Shown here piece after piece: positions 10,080-11,593 of a stretch of 11,593 nt of DNA. Source of the DNA: an uncultured Eubacteriales bacterium (GTDB taxonomy: Bacteria > Bacillota > Clostridia > Lachnospirales > Lachnospiraceae). Numbering within the stretch: position 1 is the stretch's first letter; every line of letters starts with the position of its first letter. Below the pieces are notes generated by a model. That model made no database searches, had not been told where the DNA came from, and saw only the letters and a list, made by a program, of their open reading frames with translations. Location: the NCBI GenBank assembly GCA_900313765.1, contig OMSN01000040.1:1-11593 (forward strand), in the 5' to 3' direction. A program made the translations under genes and the position numbers.

Positions 10080-10455
10080 TTATTTCAGGGTAACCTTTGC
10101 TCCCTGCTCTTCCAGCTTAGCCTTCAGCTCATCAGCCTCAGCCTTGGAGACCTGCTCCTTGACAACCTTCGGAGCACCGTCAACAACGTCCTTAGCTTCC
10201 TTCAGTCCAAGACCGGTAGCTTCACGGACAACCTTGATAACCTTAACCTTGTTCGGGCCAACCTCAGTCAGCTCAACGTCGAACTCGGTCTTCTCTTCAA
10301 CTTCTTCTGCAGCTGCTGCAGGACCTGCAACAACAACACCCGCTGCTGCGGATACACCAAACTCTTCCTCACAAGCCTTAACCAGCTCGTTCAGCTCCAT
10401 AACCACTCAGTTCCTTGATCGCTTCGATAAACTCAGCAGTTGTAAGCTTAGCCAT
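10080..10455 (-). CDS. rplL: 50S ribosomal protein L7/L12, with an apparent one-base frameshift at codon 18
   Basis: L7/L12 forms the flexible ribosomal stalk that recruits and stimulates translation GTPases. The genuine start is ATG 10455 ([17 protein letters not shown]) with AGGAGGA upstream. After codon 17 there is one base too many (GG at 10403-10404 on the complementary strand, AGTGGTTATG where AGTGTTATG is expected). The start frame then gives only GYGAERAG and stops at 10380-10378, a 25-residue peptide. The remaining protein, [15 protein letters not shown] through GAKVTLK, is intact in the other frame and is near consensus: an Ala-rich hinge, then the C-terminal GTPase-binding domain with [12 protein letters not shown]. 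Repairing the base gives 124 residues, a normal length. The break falls in the N-terminal dimerisation and L10-binding domain. The gene is usually single-copy, so a sequencing or assembly error is most likely. Restart at GTG 10406 or ATG 10400 would give a stalk protein lacking that domain. Confidence 0.93.
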
Positions 10456-10496
10456 GATAATGATTCCTCCTGTTTTATTTGGATATTTTTACGAAA

Positions 10497-11033
10497 TTAC
10501 TCTGCCGCCGGTGCGGTTTCTTCTGCCGGTGCGGACTCGGCTGCTGCCGGGTCGTCCTTCTCGGCAATCTGCTTGACGACTCTTGCGAAGTTCGCAACCG
10601 GGCTCTGCATAGAGCCAAACAGTCTTCCAAGCAGGACTTCCCTTGTCGGGACATCTGCCAGTGCGAGCACTCCAGCCTCGTCATAGAACTTGCCCTCGAC
10701 TACGCCACCTACCAGATGGATCGTCGGATTCGCCTTGAAATGCTTCTTGATGATGCGTGACGGTGCAGTTGCATCATCCTTGGAGATCGCCAGAGCATTT
10801 GCACCATGAAGATGCGCGCACAGCGGTTCAAACTCCGTTCCCTTGAAGGCGAAATTCATCATCGTGTTCTTGCATACCTTGTAGGTGATGCCGGCTTCAC
10901 GCAGCTCCTTACGAAGTGCAGTATCGCCTGCAACGTTGATCCCAAGGTAATTGACAAGAACGACAGCGTCAGCATCCTTGACACTTGCTGCGATCTCTTC
11001 CACGATGGGCTGTTTCAGTTCCACTTTTGCCAT
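10497..11033 (-). CDS. rplJ: 50S ribosomal protein L10
   Basis: L10 anchors the L7/L12 dimers to 23S rRNA at the base of the stalk and, with L12, is the known autoregulator of its operon. The start at ATG 11033 (MAKVELKQPIVEEI, 178 aa) has AGGAGGT at a 7-base spacing; the ATG six bases earlier is too close to that site, and a much longer frame starting at 11120 would run through the leader RNA. Seen: the N-terminal L10 globular domain with VVLVNYLGINVAGDTALRKE and ITYKVCKNTMM, then GMxSPVANF-like SMQSPVANFARVVKQI, which begins the C-terminal L7/L12-binding helix, and an Ala/Glu/Pro tail. The length is typical of Firmicutes (about 165-180). It lies 41 bases upstream of rplL and downstream of an L10 leader RNA. 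All expected parts are present. Confidence 0.98.
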   Translation of the reverse strand: MAKVELKQPIVEEIAASVKDADAVVLVNYLGINVAGDTALRKELREAGITYKVCKNTMMNFAFKGTEFEPLCAHLHGANALAISKDDATAPSRIIKKHFKANPTIHLVGGVVEGKFYDEAGVLALADVPTREVLLGRLFGSMQSPVANFARVVKQIAEKDDPAAAESAPAEETAPAAE

Positions 11034-11079
11034 AACCATTACCTCCTTATAGATTTTGTAATGACCGCAAAAGAGAAAT

Positions 11080-11113
11080 AAAAAACGCCGTTCCGCGAAA
11101 ACACGAAAAGGCG
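11080..11113 (-). terminator. Attenuator hairpin at the end of the L10 leader
   Basis: CGCC...GGCG encloses an inner TTC-GTG / CGC-GAA stem with small internal loops and a TTTT loop (11113-11086), followed directly by six T residues (11085-11080). This is a classic intrinsic terminator lying 47 bases before the rplJ start. It would be favoured when L10 is bound to the leader; the upstream AATTCTTTGAATGTTCGCG stretch could form the competing structure. Confidence 0.75.
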
Positions 11114-11195
11114 CGAACATTCAAAGAATTCACACTTCCTCGGCAGGCGCATCTCGCATTATACCCTCTCGGGAACCTGCTGTCTTCGGCAGTCA
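11080..11195 (-). ncRNA. Ribosomal L10 leader (autoregulatory mRNA element)
   Basis: The transcript contains GACTGCCGAAGACAGCAGG (from about 11193) and, after a CCCGAGAGGG hairpin, CCTGCCGAGGAAG near 11147-11135. These match the conserved blocks of the Firmicute L10 leader, which L10(L12)4 binds to repress rplJL. GCAGG (11180-11176) pairs with CCTGC (11147-11143) to close the element. It ends in an attenuator-like hairpin. The position just downstream of the promoter and upstream of rplJ fits. Confidence 0.87.
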
Positions 11196-11204
11196 TCGTG
11201 TTGT

Positions 11205-11233
11205 ACTCTATCACCATGGGATGAAGATGTCAA
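11205..11233 (-). promoter_or_regulatory. Promoter of the rplJ-rplL unit
   Basis: TTGACA (11233-11228), a 17-bp spacer, then TAGAGT (11210-11205) preceded by TGA, an extended -10 motif. The start of transcription would be near 11198, so the L10 leader begins almost at the 5' end of the RNA. This shows that rplJL is expressed on its own and not as the tail of an rplKA transcript. Confidence 0.82.
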
Positions 11234-11266
11234 GCCCGGAATTACGAATCCGCTGACACGATCGCT

Positions 11267-11449
11267 CTATTCCTTCAAAGCTTGATCTATGCTGCGGCCC
11301 GTAATAAACAACTTATAAACGACAAATAAGATCAGGAAGGCAGTGAAAGGCATGACATATGCAACATAGTGAAGGACCGAACCGGTACTGATAAACAGGT
11401 TGAACATCGCATGGAATGTTATCGGTACACAGGATCCGGCAGCAATCAA
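11267..11449 (-). pseudogene. C-terminal remnant of a polytopic membrane protein, possibly PrsW/CPBP-type intramembrane protease
   Basis: The frame can start only at TTG 11449, with no ribosome site, and has an in-frame TGA at 11461-11459. It encodes 60 residues with two hydrophobic segments (VPITFHAMFNLFIS and VAYVMPFTAFLILFVVYKLF) and a short tail ending SIDQALKE. The FHAMFNL motif resembles the last conserved His-containing helix of PrsW or CPBP family intramembrane proteases; this is a tentative match. The family proteins are 200 residues or more, so most of the gene is missing. No missing part is visible in other frames upstream. The remnant begins inside the T tract of the preceding terminator, which marks a deletion or rearrangement point. 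Its stop lies 34 bases before the rplJ -35 box. Confidence 0.4.
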
Positions 11450-11486
11450 AAGCGGGGATCAAAAGAACTTTTCTTTTGACCCCCGC
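11448..11486 (-). terminator. Terminator of the gene entering from the right edge
   Basis: GCGGGGATCAAAAGAA (11452-11467) and TTCTTTTGACCCCCGC (11471-11486) form a 16-bp stem with one G-U pair and a 3-base loop. On the minus strand it ends in TTTT (11451-11448). It lies about 47 bases after the stop at 11533. Confidence 0.8.
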
Positions 11487-11516
11487 CCTGGTGTCAGAAT
11501 CTCTGCGCTGTTCGCC

Positions 11517-11538
11517 GCCTGTTATTTGCCTGTTATTT
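11517..11538. repeat. Perfect 11-bp tandem duplication at the end of the edge gene
   Basis: GCCTGTTATTT occurs twice head to tail (11517-11527 and 11528-11538). The second copy contains the stop codon of the edge gene. It looks like a small slippage duplication. Confidence 0.7.
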
Positions 11539-11592
11539 CTTCAGAACCACTTTCTTCTTAGCCTTCAGGTTCTTCTTCGTAAAGCTCTTCTT
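11533..11592 (-). CDS. C-terminal 19 residues of an unidentified Lys-rich protein, cut by window edge
   Basis: The frame reads KKSFTKKNLKAKKKVVLKK and stops at TAA 11535-11533, followed by a terminator hairpin. Nine or more lysines in 19 residues recall the basic tails of some secreted repeat proteins or RNA-binding proteins, but no family can be named. A second frame (EEELYEEEPEG, stop near 11558) is also open; I prefer the Lys-rich one only because its stop is closer to the hairpin. It is not recognisable as rplA, which would be the expected neighbour of rplJ. Confidence 0.3.
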   Translation of the reverse strand, partial: KKSFTKKNLKAKKKVVLKK

Positions 11593-11593
11593 C

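Noticed and set aside
10378..10410. Programmed +1 frameshifting in rplL as the explanation for the broken frame.
   Set aside because: There is no stop codon, internal Shine-Dalgarno pair or prfB-like slippery site at the shift point, and rplL is not known to use recoding. A base error or true mutation is simpler.
1..11593. CRISPR arrays, tRNA or rRNA genes, and insertion-sequence ends.
   Set aside because: No regularly spaced repeats, cloverleaf sequences, transposase frames or paired terminal inverted repeats were seen on either strand.

Overview
The window is a chromosomal segment of a Gram-positive Firmicute, most likely a Clostridia/Lachnospiraceae-type gut anaerobe. The basis is the style of the RpoB, RpoC and L7/L12 sequences, the strong AGGAGG-type ribosome binding sites, the B. 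subtilis-type L10 leader RNA and the moderately GC-rich codon use. No species is assigned. All convincing genes lie on the minus strand, so the biological order runs from high to low coordinates.

Region by region, in transcription order: (1) 11593-11267 is a worn edge. It holds the last codons of a Lys-rich protein, its terminator hairpin, and directly abutting it a 60-residue C-terminal remnant of a membrane protein. (2) 11233-10022 is the rplJ-rplL unit: a promoter (TTGACA, 17 bp, TAGAGT), an L10 leader RNA with an attenuator-like hairpin, rplJ (L10), rplL (L7/L12) and a terminator. As given, rplL carries one extra base at codon 18 that breaks its frame. (3) 9956-9044 is a secreted zinc N-acetylmuramoyl-L-alanine amidase (Amidase_3 type), inserted between rplL and rpoB and with its own apparent -10 box. 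(4) 9016-1181 is rpoB-rpoC, with its own promoter, a 13-nt intergenic gap and a strong GC-rich terminator after rpoC. (5) 1164-1 is visibly more AT-rich and looks foreign. It holds a 5'-truncated ORF with a small C-terminal domain of restriction-protein type, a 15-codon ORF, and the first 228 residues of a DUF262 (GmrS-like) protein that runs off the left edge.

Working together: L10 and L7/L12 form the ribosomal stalk, and the L10 complex probably represses its own mRNA through the leader. RpoB and RpoC form the catalytic core of RNA polymerase. The usual bacterial rplKAJL-rpoBC arrangement is broken up here. rplKA is not next to rplJ, an amidase plus a terminator separates rplL from rpoB, and rpoC is followed by defence-type genes instead of rpsL-rpsG-fusA. 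The most noteworthy points are the rplL frameshift, the amidase insertion, the separate promoters, and the two decayed junctions flanking the cluster. I do not see a complete undescribed system; the DUF262 locus is the best candidate for one and it is cut by the window edge.
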